Shown piece by piece: positions 14,500 to 22,748 of a DNA stretch of 28,389 nt. The stretch is from a virus. The position numbers and the translations under genes were made by a program. Where the stretch lies: IMG/VR virus record IMGVR_UViG_3300047488_000113, positions 1 to 28,389 of that record. One strand, given 5' to 3'. Each line of letters begins with the position of its first letter. Position 1 is the first letter of the stretch. The notes below the pieces were generated by a model. The model did no database searches, had not been told where the DNA came from, and worked only from the letters and a program-made list of their open reading frames with translations.

Positions 14500-15144
14500 T
14501 TAAATCAAATTAGCCAGCAGACTGGTATAATTGTTGACCGCATTTTGCCTAGCCTTTTCAGCTCCAGCAACACCTGCGACATTCTCCTCAACAGCTTGTT
14601 GCCCAGCCAGCTTGTACCCGGCGTTAGCTTGTTGCGCTGCAATTTTAGATCCGCTTGACGCAAGGGCATTGGCGTTTGCTTGTTGCATATTGGTGACGCC
14701 ATTTAGCGTGTCAAGCAGTGGGCTGCGATAGGATATCCCCCTGCTAGTTAAACCTGCTGCGTTCTGGTTTCTTTCGGTAGCAGCCCGTGTGCTGTTCTGC
14801 GCTATGGCCCTGTTTGCCTGAACCTGCCTGTCGCCTTCTGATATTGCGTCACCACCAAGACCTAAAGATTCCCTAGTGATTGGGTTCTGTGCGTAGTAGT
14901 CAGCTTGGCTACGCATGTTTGGGTCGTTGTTAGGATTGTTTGCCAACAGGTTTTTGTAAGCGTTTCTGTACCTGCCTATGTTCATGTTGTTGATGTCAAC
15001 ATCAGTTTTGTACATTCTGTTGGCTGCGTTAATCGAATCCCGTGACGCAGCAGCAGCAGCAGCAAGCTGAGCTTGCGCTGCAACCTTGGCGTTATACAAA
15101 GCCATATCAGCCTGATACTTGGCCATGTCCTCGTTGTAACCCAT
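14500..15144 (-). CDS. Ala-rich helical virion protein, paralogue of its neighbour (214 aa)
   Basis: An Ala-rich helix with eleven Ala in about 20 residues near the N-terminus, an Asn/Asp/Tyr-rich middle, Pro-Ile-Thr-Arg-Glu-Ser-Leu-Gly-Leu, then Tyr-Arg-Ser-Pro-Leu-Leu-Asp-Thr-Leu and an Ala/Gln/Asn-rich tail. These landmarks match the next gene downstream. The ATG at 15144 is preferred over a TTG at 15162 because AGGAGGAG (15147-15154) is directly upstream of it and the TTG has no such site. That site overlaps the stop codon of the preceding gene, so re-initiation is probable. Candidate internal virion protein by position. Confidence 0.75.
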   Translation of the reverse strand: MGYNEDMAKYQADMALYNAKVAAQAQLAAAAAASRDSINAANRMYKTDVDINNMNIGRYRNAYKNLLANNPNNDPNMRSQADYYAQNPITRESLGLGGDAISEGDRQVQANRAIAQNSTRAATERNQNAAGLTSRGISYRSPLLDTLNGVTNMQQANANALASSGSKIAAQQANAGYKLAGQQAVEENVAGVAGAEKARQNAVNNYTSLLANLI

Positions 15145-15146
15145 AT

Positions 15147-15154
15147 CTCCTCCT
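15147..15154 (-). promoter_or_regulatory. Ribosome-binding site overlapping the upstream stop codon
   Basis: AGGAGGAG begins inside the TAG stop (15153-15155) of the 198-residue gene and lies just before the ATG at 15144. It decides the start of the 214-residue protein and suggests termination-reinitiation. Confidence 0.7.
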
Positions 15155-15749
15155 ACAACCAAACAGGGAACAGAGCATAGGAACTAAGAAACACTATAGT
15201 CTCAGTCCCTACTGGCACCTTAAAACTTTCATTTCCATTTAAAACTTTTAAATTTTTAAGCACGGCTGACGATGTCGGGCTATAAATAACCTGAACATCC
15301 ACCCTCCCCGGAACTGCATGGTCTGCGCCATCGCTAAGCACCACGGATCCATAAGCTACGGCTGCATCAATCTTGACATCAATTGCTCCGCTACCTATAC
15401 CGCCACCAACATTCCCGGATGGAACAGTTGTATTCATATTAAGCTTTTGTTTGACAGGAAGCGGTGGGACTTCAGGGTAGTTAGGGTCTGTCGGGTTTTT
15501 TAGGCCGTGAAAATTTACCCGGCTTGTGTTTTTAAATGATTCAACATTGCTTGGGTAAGATGATTTAGGTTCTTTGTTTGCTTCAGGATACGATGGAGAC
15601 ACCAGCTTTGATGCTGTGCCGTACGCACTGCTAGAACCAGAGTTTGCCAGCAACGAATACAACTCCTGCGACAACTCGGTAGGAGATGACCATTCCTTTT
15701 TGACAATTCTGGAGCTGGACGCAACTAATTCTTCAAAAGTTTTCGCCAT
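15153..15749 (-). CDS. Hypothetical virion protein with Gly-rich hinge (198 aa)
   Basis: Unrecognised. Residues 1-100 are polar and Ser/Pro/Tyr-rich. A Gly-rich hinge (about 108-118) leads into a beta-rich C-terminal domain with Ile-Asp-Val-Lys-Ile, Val-Asp-Val-Gln-Val-Ile-Tyr and Glu-Thr-Ile-Val-Phe-Leu, ending in Pro-Val-Trp-Leu. This beta domain could be a trimerising or binding module. The ATG at 15749 is chosen over GTG at 15758 because AAGGTGG is well spaced from the ATG. A 44-base gap separates it from the Cys-motif gene upstream, and nothing convincing is in that gap. Confidence 0.72.
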   Translation of the reverse strand: MAKTFEELVASSSRIVKKEWSSPTELSQELYSLLANSGSSSAYGTASKLVSPSYPEANKEPKSSYPSNVESFKNTSRVNFHGLKNPTDPNYPEVPPLPVKQKLNMNTTVPSGNVGGGIGSGAIDVKIDAAVAYGSVVLSDGADHAVPGRVDVQVIYSPTSSAVLKNLKVLNGNESFKVPVGTETIVFLSSYALFPVWL

Positions 15750-15793
15750 TTGCCCCACCTTCAGGCTGATGAATATTAACCTTTTACTGGTAA

Positions 15794-16108
15794 TTATTCA
15801 ATGGAATAATCCGGGCAACCAAAGCATGAATGAAGGCTATCAGAATTAGGGCCAATGGTACACTTGCCATGAATTTCACATTCGTGAACAAATTTAAATG
15901 GACAGTTGCAATTCCTGCGCTCTGTCACTTTGCCAAGATAAAAGCACGGACTTCTAGGCTTGTATTCTTTACCCATAGCTTCTTGAATTTCCAGCGAGTT
16001 TGGATGTTGTTTGTCATATATTGCTTTCATATGTGGGTAATCTGCATACACTGCACATATTGGGCAAGTAGTAGGGGTCATTGGAACATGTCTGCATGGG
16101 GTAGCCAC
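15794..16108 (-). CDS. Small cysteine-motif protein (104 aa)
   Basis: Ten Cys in 104 residues: 5, 15, 18, 55, 67, 69, 77, 83, 95 and 98, with His80. Cys15-x-x-Cys18 and Cys95-x-x-Cys98 suggest metal binding. The block Cys55-Phe-Tyr-Leu-Gly ... Cys67-Asn-Cys69 ... Cys77-x-x-His-Gly-x-Cys83-Thr ... Cys95-x-x-Cys98-Pro-Asp resembles, from memory, a short Cys motif frequent in Planctomycetes and environmental phage contigs whose function I do not know. The start is GTG at 16108, overlapping the stop of the 979-residue gene by one base (TAGTG), so translation is probably by re-initiation. Zinc or iron-sulphur binding is a reasonable inference. Confidence 0.7.
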   Translation of the reverse strand: MATPCRHVPMTPTTCPICAVYADYPHMKAIYDKQHPNSLEIQEAMGKEYKPRSPCFYLGKVTERRNCNCPFKFVHECEIHGKCTIGPNSDSLHSCFGCPDYSIE

Positions 16109-19047
16109 TACTCTTTGTACCCTCCGGCAACATCTGGCGTGTCAGTTTGCGGATCAGAAAATTCGTGCAATATAAAATCAGCCAACGACTTTTTGCTTGA
16201 AGCCATTGGTGTGTTTTCAAATGTGGTGTTATAGCAATTAAAAAAAACATTTGGCAAATTCTTGGATGACTGTTTCATGGCTAGGCAATTAGTGCGCTGC
16301 AAAGAACTGGCGCTTGTGCTACTGTTTATCTCCGCATGGTCTTTGCCACTGTCCGGGTCACTAGGGAAATGATGATATGAAACTGTGTTGTACCTGCTGG
16401 CGTATTTTTCCAGCAAAGCAAGATCCAAGGCAACCGATGTCATGTCTACGCCCCAGTCGTAATTGTCTTTAATTGGGTTATTGGAACCGTCCAGTTTCTG
16501 CGTCAGCTTCATGTAATCTACGCCAGCGTATGGATGACACTTAATGTGAAAATAAAAATACCTTCCACCTTGGAAATCTTCAGGTTTTACAAATTTGTTA
16601 TATTGACTAGTTTTATCTGACAGCTCCTCTTTGATTCTTCGCATCCCTGAAACTTTTGTTTCTTTTATATCCTTTGCGTATTTTACTATTTCGTCTATGG
16701 TCGCTATGTTACTTGTGCTTAACTTTGACACACCTGATCCGGGAGCGCCATCTGCTTTAATGTGCGCACATCCTGCTGGTTCAATCATCGGGACAACGCA
16801 GTAATACTGAAATCTACCATGATATTCTCGTCCGTTCCAATACCCTTCTTCTAGCTGAATGCAACCCTTTTCGAGATTGTTTAAATCTTTGCTACGAATT
16901 TTTTTTGTGTAACCTTTAGGATATTCGATGCACCTACCATGATTAAACATGTATCCGTTGTCGCCAACTTTATCTGCATCATGTTCCATAAGATTATTAG
17001 GGTCATAAGTTAATCTAGTGTCGGCATAAGCTGCAGGTATTTGAAAATAAGTGTATGACGGCACTGGTTCCTTGCTAGTTTTTTGTACGCTGCAAAAATG
17101 CAAATTAAAATGAGTGTTAAGCTTCCATGTGTAATCCGATATTGGGGCGTACGAATAAGAATAAATATCTGGGCTTGCAGTTTGAAATGAAAATTTGTCT
17201 GACCTAAGGACACCATAGGAAACATTTCTCCCGTTGTAAGCTATGTAGCTATGCCCAAACGATGTTGGATTCGGAAACAGGCTGACATCCAGCATTGCCT
17301 CTCTGGTTCGTGATGTGTACGGACAAAATGTTGTTCGTTTACCAGTGATCGGGTCAAGCAATCCAAACACATAACTGTACAATGTTCCGTCAACCCACCA
17401 TTGCGAATCTTCTTGAACCTGCGGGGAAAATCCAAAGTTGGTTATCGACATGGCCACAGTCAAAACAGATTCGCCCGTGGAAGGGTTTGTGCTTCTGGCC
17501 AAAGTGCATGGTATTTTTACATGCGTCATTTCTATTTGATCGTTTTGATTATTTTCATCCACAGATGGGCTGGCACAAGCCGGAAAAAATCCTTCGCATG
17601 GGAACGAACATATCTCCCTGTCGTATCCTGATTCATAATTCCTTATAATCACAGGAGCGATTGACGCAACATAGCTGTGTATCCCAATGTCGCCAGTTAT
17701 AGGCCACTCGCAATTAATTTTGTCCCTTCCTTCGGTTGATCCTATAAGCTGTTCTGGCCTGTTGTTCATGCACTCATATCTGTTTGGAGCGCACAGCATG
17801 ATGTCAAGTTTCTCGTAAACTGCAATGCACTCAGGAGAAAGAAACCTAGCAAGTATTTTTGGGTTTTCAAATGACCTGCTTGCCAAAACATTGTAAGGCT
17901 TGGTCAACGAACCATGAATGGAACAATGCTGTTTTGGAAGGTAGTAGATAGTTGGAGAATCATCCAAATCCAAAGGATAATAAAACGCACCAGCCGAGGA
18001 AAAGGTTGAGCTTATCGGATCAGGCGAATTGCTTTTTATGGCAGGGTTGTAAAGATCTACCCCTGCACCGTTTGCTGCCTGACCTGTCCACTTGTATTTT
18101 TCGCCAAGTCTGGTTATATCCTCAAGGATCATTGGACTGCCAAGCTTTGGTGGCGCAGCCGTTGTCTTTGCTTTTGGCTCCTCATAAGAAAAATTTATTT
18201 TGATATCCTTTGCGTCATAAATACCTTTACCGGGGAACTTAGAGTTGGATGTAACCTTAAAATTTCCTTGCCCGGCAGATTTGACAGCTTCCTTTACATT
18301 AAATGTCTTGTCAGCCAGCAGCTCAGGCTTTACAGCAAATGTAAAATTATTAAGAAGCGCACCACCCTTGTAATCAAAACAAAAACTTTTTGACCCGGTG
18401 TAGACCAAGAATGACGGAATACTAATTATTTCAATCAATGCGGTGGATATAACCGGCCATTTAGCGCAAGCAGCGTAAGACTTGTCGTCCATAGGGCTGA
18501 CGCAAACTTGATATTCTTTGACATTGTATCCGCTTATGTCGATGTCTATTTCGGTTAACGCATCTGAGCCTTCGCATTTTCTGACGCTAAGGTCAGCGTA
18601 GCATTTGTTTTGAACAAACTTGAAAGGAGCAGACAACACATCGGCGCCAAGGCCACTGAATCTAACAGTATAAGTGACAGCGAGCGTATCAACATCGTCA
18701 GCTTTTGGCAAATATTTCCAGCTGTATCCCATCCCAAAAGTTACCACCCCTGAAACAAACGCAGCGGTAACCGAAGTGACAACGCTGTTGTCCGGGAGTA
18801 TGAACCTTCCACCACCATCCATGGATATAGTGCAGTCTCCTGAATAGTCCGTGTCCAACTGTCCAAACATATTTAAAGCGTGAATTTCCCACCCATAAAA
18901 CATGGTGCCGTCTATGTCAGGGTCAGGATCAGGATAGCTTTTTTGATACAAGACTTTGTGCGTGTCGCCTTCAGGCTGTAAAGGATCTATAATTACAGGC
19001 AAAACCCCGTATGTAGCTATATACATATGGTCTGCTGGGTAAGGCAT
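16108..19047 (-). CDS. Cys-rich 979-aa putative tail/virion protein
   Basis: A large protein coded directly after the tail hub (TAATG overlap at 19047-19049), so almost certainly a virion or host-contact protein. I recognise no domain. It has about 24 cysteines spread over the whole length, many aromatic residues, and short segments such as Cys-Ser-Phe-Pro-Cys and Phe-Pro-Ala-Cys-Ala near the middle. The N-terminal 130 residues look beta-rich (Ser-Met-Asp-Gly-Gly-Gly-Arg-Phe, then Ser-Val-Val-Thr-Ser-Val-Thr). There is no signal peptide, no collagen-like repeat and no known depolymerase motif. It could be a tail fibre or spike, a hub extension or a capsid-surface protein. The Cys content is unusual for a protein assembled in a reducing cytoplasm. 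Confidence 0.72.
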   Translation of the reverse strand: MPYPADHMYIATYGVLPVIIDPLQPEGDTHKVLYQKSYPDPDPDIDGTMFYGWEIHALNMFGQLDTDYSGDCTISMDGGGRFILPDNSVVTSVTAAFVSGVVTFGMGYSWKYLPKADDVDTLAVTYTVRFSGLGADVLSAPFKFVQNKCYADLSVRKCEGSDALTEIDIDISGYNVKEYQVCVSPMDDKSYAACAKWPVISTALIEIISIPSFLVYTGSKSFCFDYKGGALLNNFTFAVKPELLADKTFNVKEAVKSAGQGNFKVTSNSKFPGKGIYDAKDIKINFSYEEPKAKTTAAPPKLGSPMILEDITRLGEKYKWTGQAANGAGVDLYNPAIKSNSPDPISSTFSSAGAFYYPLDLDDSPTIYYLPKQHCSIHGSLTKPYNVLASRSFENPKILARFLSPECIAVYEKLDIMLCAPNRYECMNNRPEQLIGSTEGRDKINCEWPITGDIGIHSYVASIAPVIIRNYESGYDREICSFPCEGFFPACASPSVDENNQNDQIEMTHVKIPCTLARSTNPSTGESVLTVAMSITNFGFSPQVQEDSQWWVDGTLYSYVFGLLDPITGKRTTFCPYTSRTREAMLDVSLFPNPTSFGHSYIAYNGRNVSYGVLRSDKFSFQTASPDIYSYSYAPISDYTWKLNTHFNLHFCSVQKTSKEPVPSYTYFQIPAAYADTRLTYDPNNLMEHDADKVGDNGYMFNHGRCIEYPKGYTKKIRSKDLNNLEKGCIQLEEGYWNGREYHGRFQYYCVVPMIEPAGCAHIKADGAPGSGVSKLSTSNIATIDEIVKYAKDIKETKVSGMRRIKEELSDKTSQYNKFVKPEDFQGGRYFYFHIKCHPYAGVDYMKLTQKLDGSNNPIKDNYDWGVDMTSVALDLALLEKYASRYNTVSYHHFPSDPDSGKDHAEINSSTSASSLQRTNCLAMKQSSKNLPNVFFNCYNTTFENTPMASSKKSLADFILHEFSDPQTDTPDVAGGYKE

Positions 19048-21317
19048 TACTGATCCTTTGCGTCAACTGGTGCGTGAAACACCCCTTCGAGCCTGATTCC
19101 ATATATGGTTTCTTCGCTGTCAGTTGTAAGCCCGTCAACCTCTATGGAAAGATACTTGACGCCGTCAACTGATGACTCACGGTGAGTGTCAAACCTCTGC
19201 CGTAATGATCCAAGCTCTTTGTTGAAATTTCCAACAAGACTTAGGCCATCATCAGAGACATAAAACTCTTGATCAGACTGCTTCCTGTAAGGTTTCTTGA
19301 ATGACAACTTCTGATTGCTCCTATCTCTGTAGAATTTCACATTAAACTGTGACGACAAACTAGTAGGCTGAAAATCTACTTCCAAGTTTCTGACTATATT
19401 TTTGTCGTTGCCGTCCATCCTGTAATTACCTGTTCTAAATACCCATGGCATGGATCCAAGCGTGTATTCAGCAGCGCCGATTCTCTCAATGATTGGACGG
19501 TCAAGATAAATTCTAGAGCCAACAGCTTTCCTTACAATTCTGTAAATAGATTTTCCTGATGCTGTCCTGATACCAACAGGATTGTTGACGCACTCTGCTT
19601 TTTCAAAATTTACAAGGCTATCTTCTATCCACATATGAGAGCTTGCCGTCACTGTTCCGCTTACAGAACTTAAAGACGAATCAAGTCCGTCAAGGTTTCC
19701 AAAAGGATAACGCAATACCCTATTGTTGTTGGTTCCAAGAAAACAGGTTGATGACGAAACATTAAAATCTTGGCAAGACGACATGATTGGAGTGGAAAAT
19801 TCTTCGACCCACCAAGCGTTAGTTTTATAGTTGTAGCAAAGTGCGTGTCTTGGGTACCTTCCTGCCCCCATTACCACAAACCATCTGATGGTGCTTTTAG
19901 AAGAGATATGAATCGCATGAAAAAATTCTGAATACGCCCAATTAATTGAATAGTATTTGTTTGTTCCTTCAAAGATTGAGTTGATTTGATAACTAAGCGC
20001 TTCTTCTTTTCCTTCGGAGTATGCGTATATCCCAAGACGATCAAGAGTAATTGCAGCAGATCCACGGGTGACAATACACTTTTGATTGACTGATCCTCTG
20101 GTGTATGACGCAGGATAAATGCTTCCATCGGTGTCAGGCGAATTACCGAATGTCAACCTAAACAATTTGTTCTTGCAGAATATCAACAGAAAAGTGTCGA
20201 GGTTTGCAAGCCCAACTATCTCGTCCTGTTCCTCTTGAAGCACAAGTCCACTTGTAGTCCGTATTTTTTTTGGCTGTCCAACTTCAGAGTAATACAAAGC
20301 TTTCTTTTCAAGGTATGGCGGTGATATGGTGTATGCGCTGTACGAATTTGTTTTGCCAACAAATGGCGAAGCTAAGGTTATAAGCTGGTTTCCTTCGTCA
20401 ACCTCCGCAATGATACCCGGTTTGATAGAGTCGTTTGTAAAAAACCTTCGCCCTACAAATGTTTTTTTCCAGTCGGTTCCAATCCCATAAACAAAAGCGT
20501 TCCCGTTTGACACCTTAGCCGAACCAACGGAATAAGATACGGATCCAGCGTAAAAAACCCTGTCATTTACTGAGGCAGCGTAAGGCTTCCAGTCAGGGAT
20601 CTCCGGAAAACCATTGGCTATCTGATTCATGTTATCATCGTAAAGAGGAACATCCTCGTTGTCGCTCAAAACCTCATCGGTAAGTGTCGAGTAAAACACC
20701 GTAGATGTAAGGTTGGTTGTCTCCACATCCACAAAAAAAACTTCCGTCTGGCCGTTGGTGTTCCTGAGTATCTGTCGTTTGACAATCCTAGGATCAGTAG
20801 GAACCTGCACATTCGTGTAAACAATTCGTTGCACCCCGGCGTACCATGTGCCACCTCCGGTGTACGAATACCCTGAATCAGTGGACGATCCAACCAATAT
20901 AAAAAAATCGCTGTCAATGACATCAACTGTAAAAATCCCATCAGCGTCAGGTATGCCACCAACCCCGCTAATGCTAACCGTCTGGCCATTTGCCAAGCCA
21001 TGAGCCGTACTTTCAATCACAATCGGTGTAGTTGACGCTGCGTCTTTGATGATGCCTGATTTGGAGCTTACAGTCGTGGACAGGCTTAATGGGCTAAGGT
21101 TTGAAGGACTGCCATCAGCGTCCACAAACCTTACATAACAGTAATACTTGCCTGTCAAAAGTCCAACTCCTGCACCTTCAAGTGCAGGTCTGGCGGTTAC
21201 TGATTCAACGCTGGCTGTAGCAGCCTGAGATTTAAGGCCATCCCAGCACAGAGCTTTATCTATCCCGTTGAGGATGTACAGCTCGCCAGTAGATGTTTTT
21301 AAAAATGTGTCTGGCAT
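19047..21317 (-). CDS. Podovirus-type tail hub/nozzle protein (P22 gp10 / T7 gp12-like), apparently lacking its N-terminal arm
   Basis: A 756-residue beta protein. Residues 41-80 hold Gly-Lys-Tyr-Tyr-Cys-Tyr-Val-Arg-Phe-Val-Asp-Ala-Asp-Gly-Ser-Pro-Ser-Asn-Leu-Ser, a fibronectin-like strand set often seen in these proteins. About residues 338-455 carry the propeller signature: Leu-Tyr-Tyr-Ser-Glu-Val-Gly-Gln-Pro, then Gly-Leu-Ala-Asn-Leu-Asp-Thr-Phe-Leu-Leu-Ile-Phe, and Asp-Arg-Leu-Gly-Ile-Tyr-Ala-Tyr. Tyr-Lys-Thr-Asn-Ala-Trp-Trp-Val follows. Such proteins form the tail nozzle below the adaptor. Unusually it starts close to Leu-Tyr-Ile-Leu-Asn-Gly, without the usual N-terminal stretch ending in Arg-x-Gly; that stretch seems to be the 59-residue ORF at 22749-22928. 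The start lies one base after the preceding stop. Confidence 0.75.
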   Translation of the reverse strand: MPDTFLKTSTGELYILNGIDKALCWDGLKSQAATASVESVTARPALEGAGVGLLTGKYYCYVRFVDADGSPSNLSPLSLSTTVSSKSGIIKDAASTTPIVIESTAHGLANGQTVSISGVGGIPDADGIFTVDVIDSDFFILVGSSTDSGYSYTGGGTWYAGVQRIVYTNVQVPTDPRIVKRQILRNTNGQTEVFFVDVETTNLTSTVFYSTLTDEVLSDNEDVPLYDDNMNQIANGFPEIPDWKPYAASVNDRVFYAGSVSYSVGSAKVSNGNAFVYGIGTDWKKTFVGRRFFTNDSIKPGIIAEVDEGNQLITLASPFVGKTNSYSAYTISPPYLEKKALYYSEVGQPKKIRTTSGLVLQEEQDEIVGLANLDTFLLIFCKNKLFRLTFGNSPDTDGSIYPASYTRGSVNQKCIVTRGSAAITLDRLGIYAYSEGKEEALSYQINSIFEGTNKYYSINWAYSEFFHAIHISSKSTIRWFVVMGAGRYPRHALCYNYKTNAWWVEEFSTPIMSSCQDFNVSSSTCFLGTNNNRVLRYPFGNLDGLDSSLSSVSGTVTASSHMWIEDSLVNFEKAECVNNPVGIRTASGKSIYRIVRKAVGSRIYLDRPIIERIGAAEYTLGSMPWVFRTGNYRMDGNDKNIVRNLEVDFQPTSLSSQFNVKFYRDRSNQKLSFKKPYRKQSDQEFYVSDDGLSLVGNFNKELGSLRQRFDTHRESSVDGVKYLSIEVDGLTTDSEETIYGIRLEGVFHAPVDAKDQ

Positions 21318-21318
21318 G

Positions 21319-21537
21319 CTACCTTCCTGTCCTGCCTACATAAAGGTAATGTACTTGAGGATAACTGCTGTTTGCGTCACCATCATCGACAGTAGTCAAA
21401 TAAAAGCTTGACCCTACACTGACATTGCTAACAAACGAATCAGCGCCAGCAACGGAAAATGTGCTGCCAGCAAAACACTGGGTAAAAGCGCTAGGCCCAA
21501 CCGTGAAATCAGATCCAATTGCTAGGTTGTTTTCCAT
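21319..21537 (-). CDS. Small beta-rich virion-associated protein (72 aa)
   Basis: Unrecognised 72-residue protein rich in Ser, Gly, Val and Phe, with alternating hydrophobic residues that suggest beta strands and a C-terminal Tyr-Leu-Tyr-Val-Gly-Arg-Thr-Gly-Arg. It begins eight bases after the previous stop, with TAGGAAA before the ATG, and ends one base before the hub start. The tight position between two structural genes makes it probably real and co-translated. A decoration or fibre-tip peptide is possible; nothing specific can be said. Confidence 0.62.
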   Translation of the reverse strand: MENNLAIGSDFTVGPSAFTQCFAGSTFSVAGADSFVSNVSVGSSFYLTTVDDGDANSSYPQVHYLYVGRTGR

Positions 21538-21544
21538 TGTTTTC

Positions 21545-22045
21545 CTAGGTCAAGCTTGTCTGGTAAGTGATGCTGATGGTCTGGCCAGTTATCAGGTTTT
21601 GATCGCTGACAAAAACCCCAGTTGCCCACAAGGATCCTGAGGTTGCACCTTTCGCAGAAGCCGTTGACAGGAACGCACCCTTGATCGACATGGATGTGGA
21701 AGCCGTAAACACTATAGACGCACTGCTTGTGACAGTGGTTGTTCCGGCAGATGACACAGGGGAACCGGGGTTCCACTGGCGCCGGGTGGATTCATTGTAA
21801 TCAGTCGCTTCAACCCAGCCACTGTGACTGGCTGCAGTATCCAAGGTTGACAAAGCGCTGAAAGATGTTGCGCTTATCAACCCTATGTACCAGTTTGCAT
21901 TTTGTGTTCCTGACCTGAACACATTGTCAAGCGCAAGAGTCCTGCCCTGATCTGTGGTGCCATTGGAGAATGTTTCCTCCCAAGCCACAGAGCCATCAGG
22001 GTTTTTGCAAACCATTTTGAACAATCCTTTGCTAACGCTTTTCAT
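21545..22045 (-). CDS. Phage beta-sandwich virion protein (fibre or decoration type, 166 aa)
   Basis: Residues 52-57 Trp-Tyr-Ile-Gly-Leu-Ile, 69-79 with Asp-Thr-Ala-Ala-Ser-His-Ser-Gly-Trp, Arg-Arg-x-Trp (88-91), and a C-terminal part with Gly-Ala-Phe-Leu, Gly-Ser-Leu-Trp-Ala-Thr-Gly-Val-Phe and a final Ile-Thr-Tyr-Gln form a pattern I have seen in many small phage structural proteins; I cannot give a secure family name. It is a soluble all-beta protein, probably on the virion surface. The ATG lies within the last 14 bases of the upstream gene. It is one of four small genes that separate the presumed hub arm from the hub body. Confidence 0.68.
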   Translation of the reverse strand: MKSVSKGLFKMVCKNPDGSVAWEETFSNGTTDQGRTLALDNVFRSGTQNANWYIGLISATSFSALSTLDTAASHSGWVEATDYNESTRRQWNPGSPVSSAGTTTVTSSASIVFTASTSMSIKGAFLSTASAKGATSGSLWATGVFVSDQNLITGQTISITYQTSLT

Positions 22046-22454
22046 TTAACCTACCCCTTATGATGGATCCAGAACTTAGTTGAGACACCACAAAATTTGC
22101 GTTTTCAAATTTGACGGCAATCATTGACACAGGATTGCCGTGACTGTCGCCAGTATCATAAACATCAAAGTAAATTGCATAAATGTAAGAATCAGGGTTT
22201 TTGTCGTAGGCTATTATCGCCGTGTATTTCCCGGCAGACAAATTTGACTTGATAAAATACTCAGCGCCAAAGTGATACGATTCAGTAATGTTACCTATCT
22301 TTGGCGCAGTGAATTGCTTTTCCAACAAACCAATCGAATTAAACAAAAGCACAATCGGAGCGTTGTCCGGGGAGATTTTATCCCCATTGCTTGCAGAGGT
22401 TATTATCGGAATAAAAACCTCGTCACCTTTTTGGTAATAACCTAGGTAGCTCAT
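22032..22454 (-). CDS. Small Ig-like/beta-sandwich virion protein (140 aa)
   Basis: Opens with Gly-Tyr-Tyr-Gln-Lys-Gly-Asp-Glu-Val-Phe-Ile-Pro and contains Leu-Ser-Ala-Gly-Lys-Tyr-Thr-Ala-Ile-Ile-Ala-Tyr (about 72-83), the edge-strand pattern of phage beta-sandwich proteins. The upstream gene has the same layout (Gly-Phe-Val-Asn-Asn-Gly-Ser at its start and Ala-Gly-Lys-Phe-Tyr-Tyr-Ile-Val-Val-Thr-Tyr near its end), so the pair may be diverged copies. The start overlaps the upstream stop as ATGA (22451-22454). No enzymatic motif. Likely a minor structural or fibre-base protein. Confidence 0.68.
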   Translation of the reverse strand: MSYLGYYQKGDEVFIPIITSASNGDKISPDNAPIVLLFNSIGLLEKQFTAPKIGNITESYHFGAEYFIKSNLSAGKYTAIIAYDKNPDSYIYAIYFDVYDTGDSHGNPVSMIAVKFENANFVVSQLSSGSIIRGRLNEKR

Positions 22455-22744
22455 ACCACCCCAAAGGTAAAGTTGGATATCTTGCTATGACCATTGACCG
22501 TGTAAGTAACCACAATGTAATAAAACTTTCCTGCCTCATAAAGATTTACTGACGACACAGGGATGGAAGCCTTGTACACGCCTTGCACAATTAAAGTCGA
22601 TGATCCTGAGGAGTTTGGCATAGTCTCACCTAAAGGGCCATAGACTACATAGGTTGATGATGCGACAACAGGCTCGCCATAATCACCAGTCACCGGGTAA
22701 ATAGCGGTAAATGTTGAGCCGTTGTTAACAAATCCCATAAACAT
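22451..22744 (-). CDS. Small Ig-like/beta-sandwich virion protein (97 aa)
   Basis: A short all-beta protein with Gly-Ser-Thr-Phe-Thr-Ala-Ile-Tyr-Pro-Val and a final hairpin Ala-Gly-Lys-Phe-Tyr-Tyr-Ile-Val-Val-Thr-Tyr. The ATG at 22744 is preferred over a TTG at 22762 because GAGGAG (22752-22757) is seven bases upstream of it. That site is formed by the last two Glu codons of the preceding 59-residue ORF, so the two are coupled. It resembles the next gene downstream. Probably a virion surface or fibre component; the function is inferred from fold and place only. Confidence 0.68.
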   Translation of the reverse strand: MFMGFVNNGSTFTAIYPVTGDYGEPVVASSTYVVYGPLGETMPNSSGSSTLIVQGVYKASIPVSSVNLYEAGKFYYIVVTYTVNGHSKISNFTFGVV

Positions 22745-22748
22745 ATTA

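Noticed and set aside
15145-15162. TTG start adding six residues to the 214-residue protein
   Set aside because: There is no ribosome-binding site before the TTG, and the strong AGGAGGAG fits the ATG at 15144.
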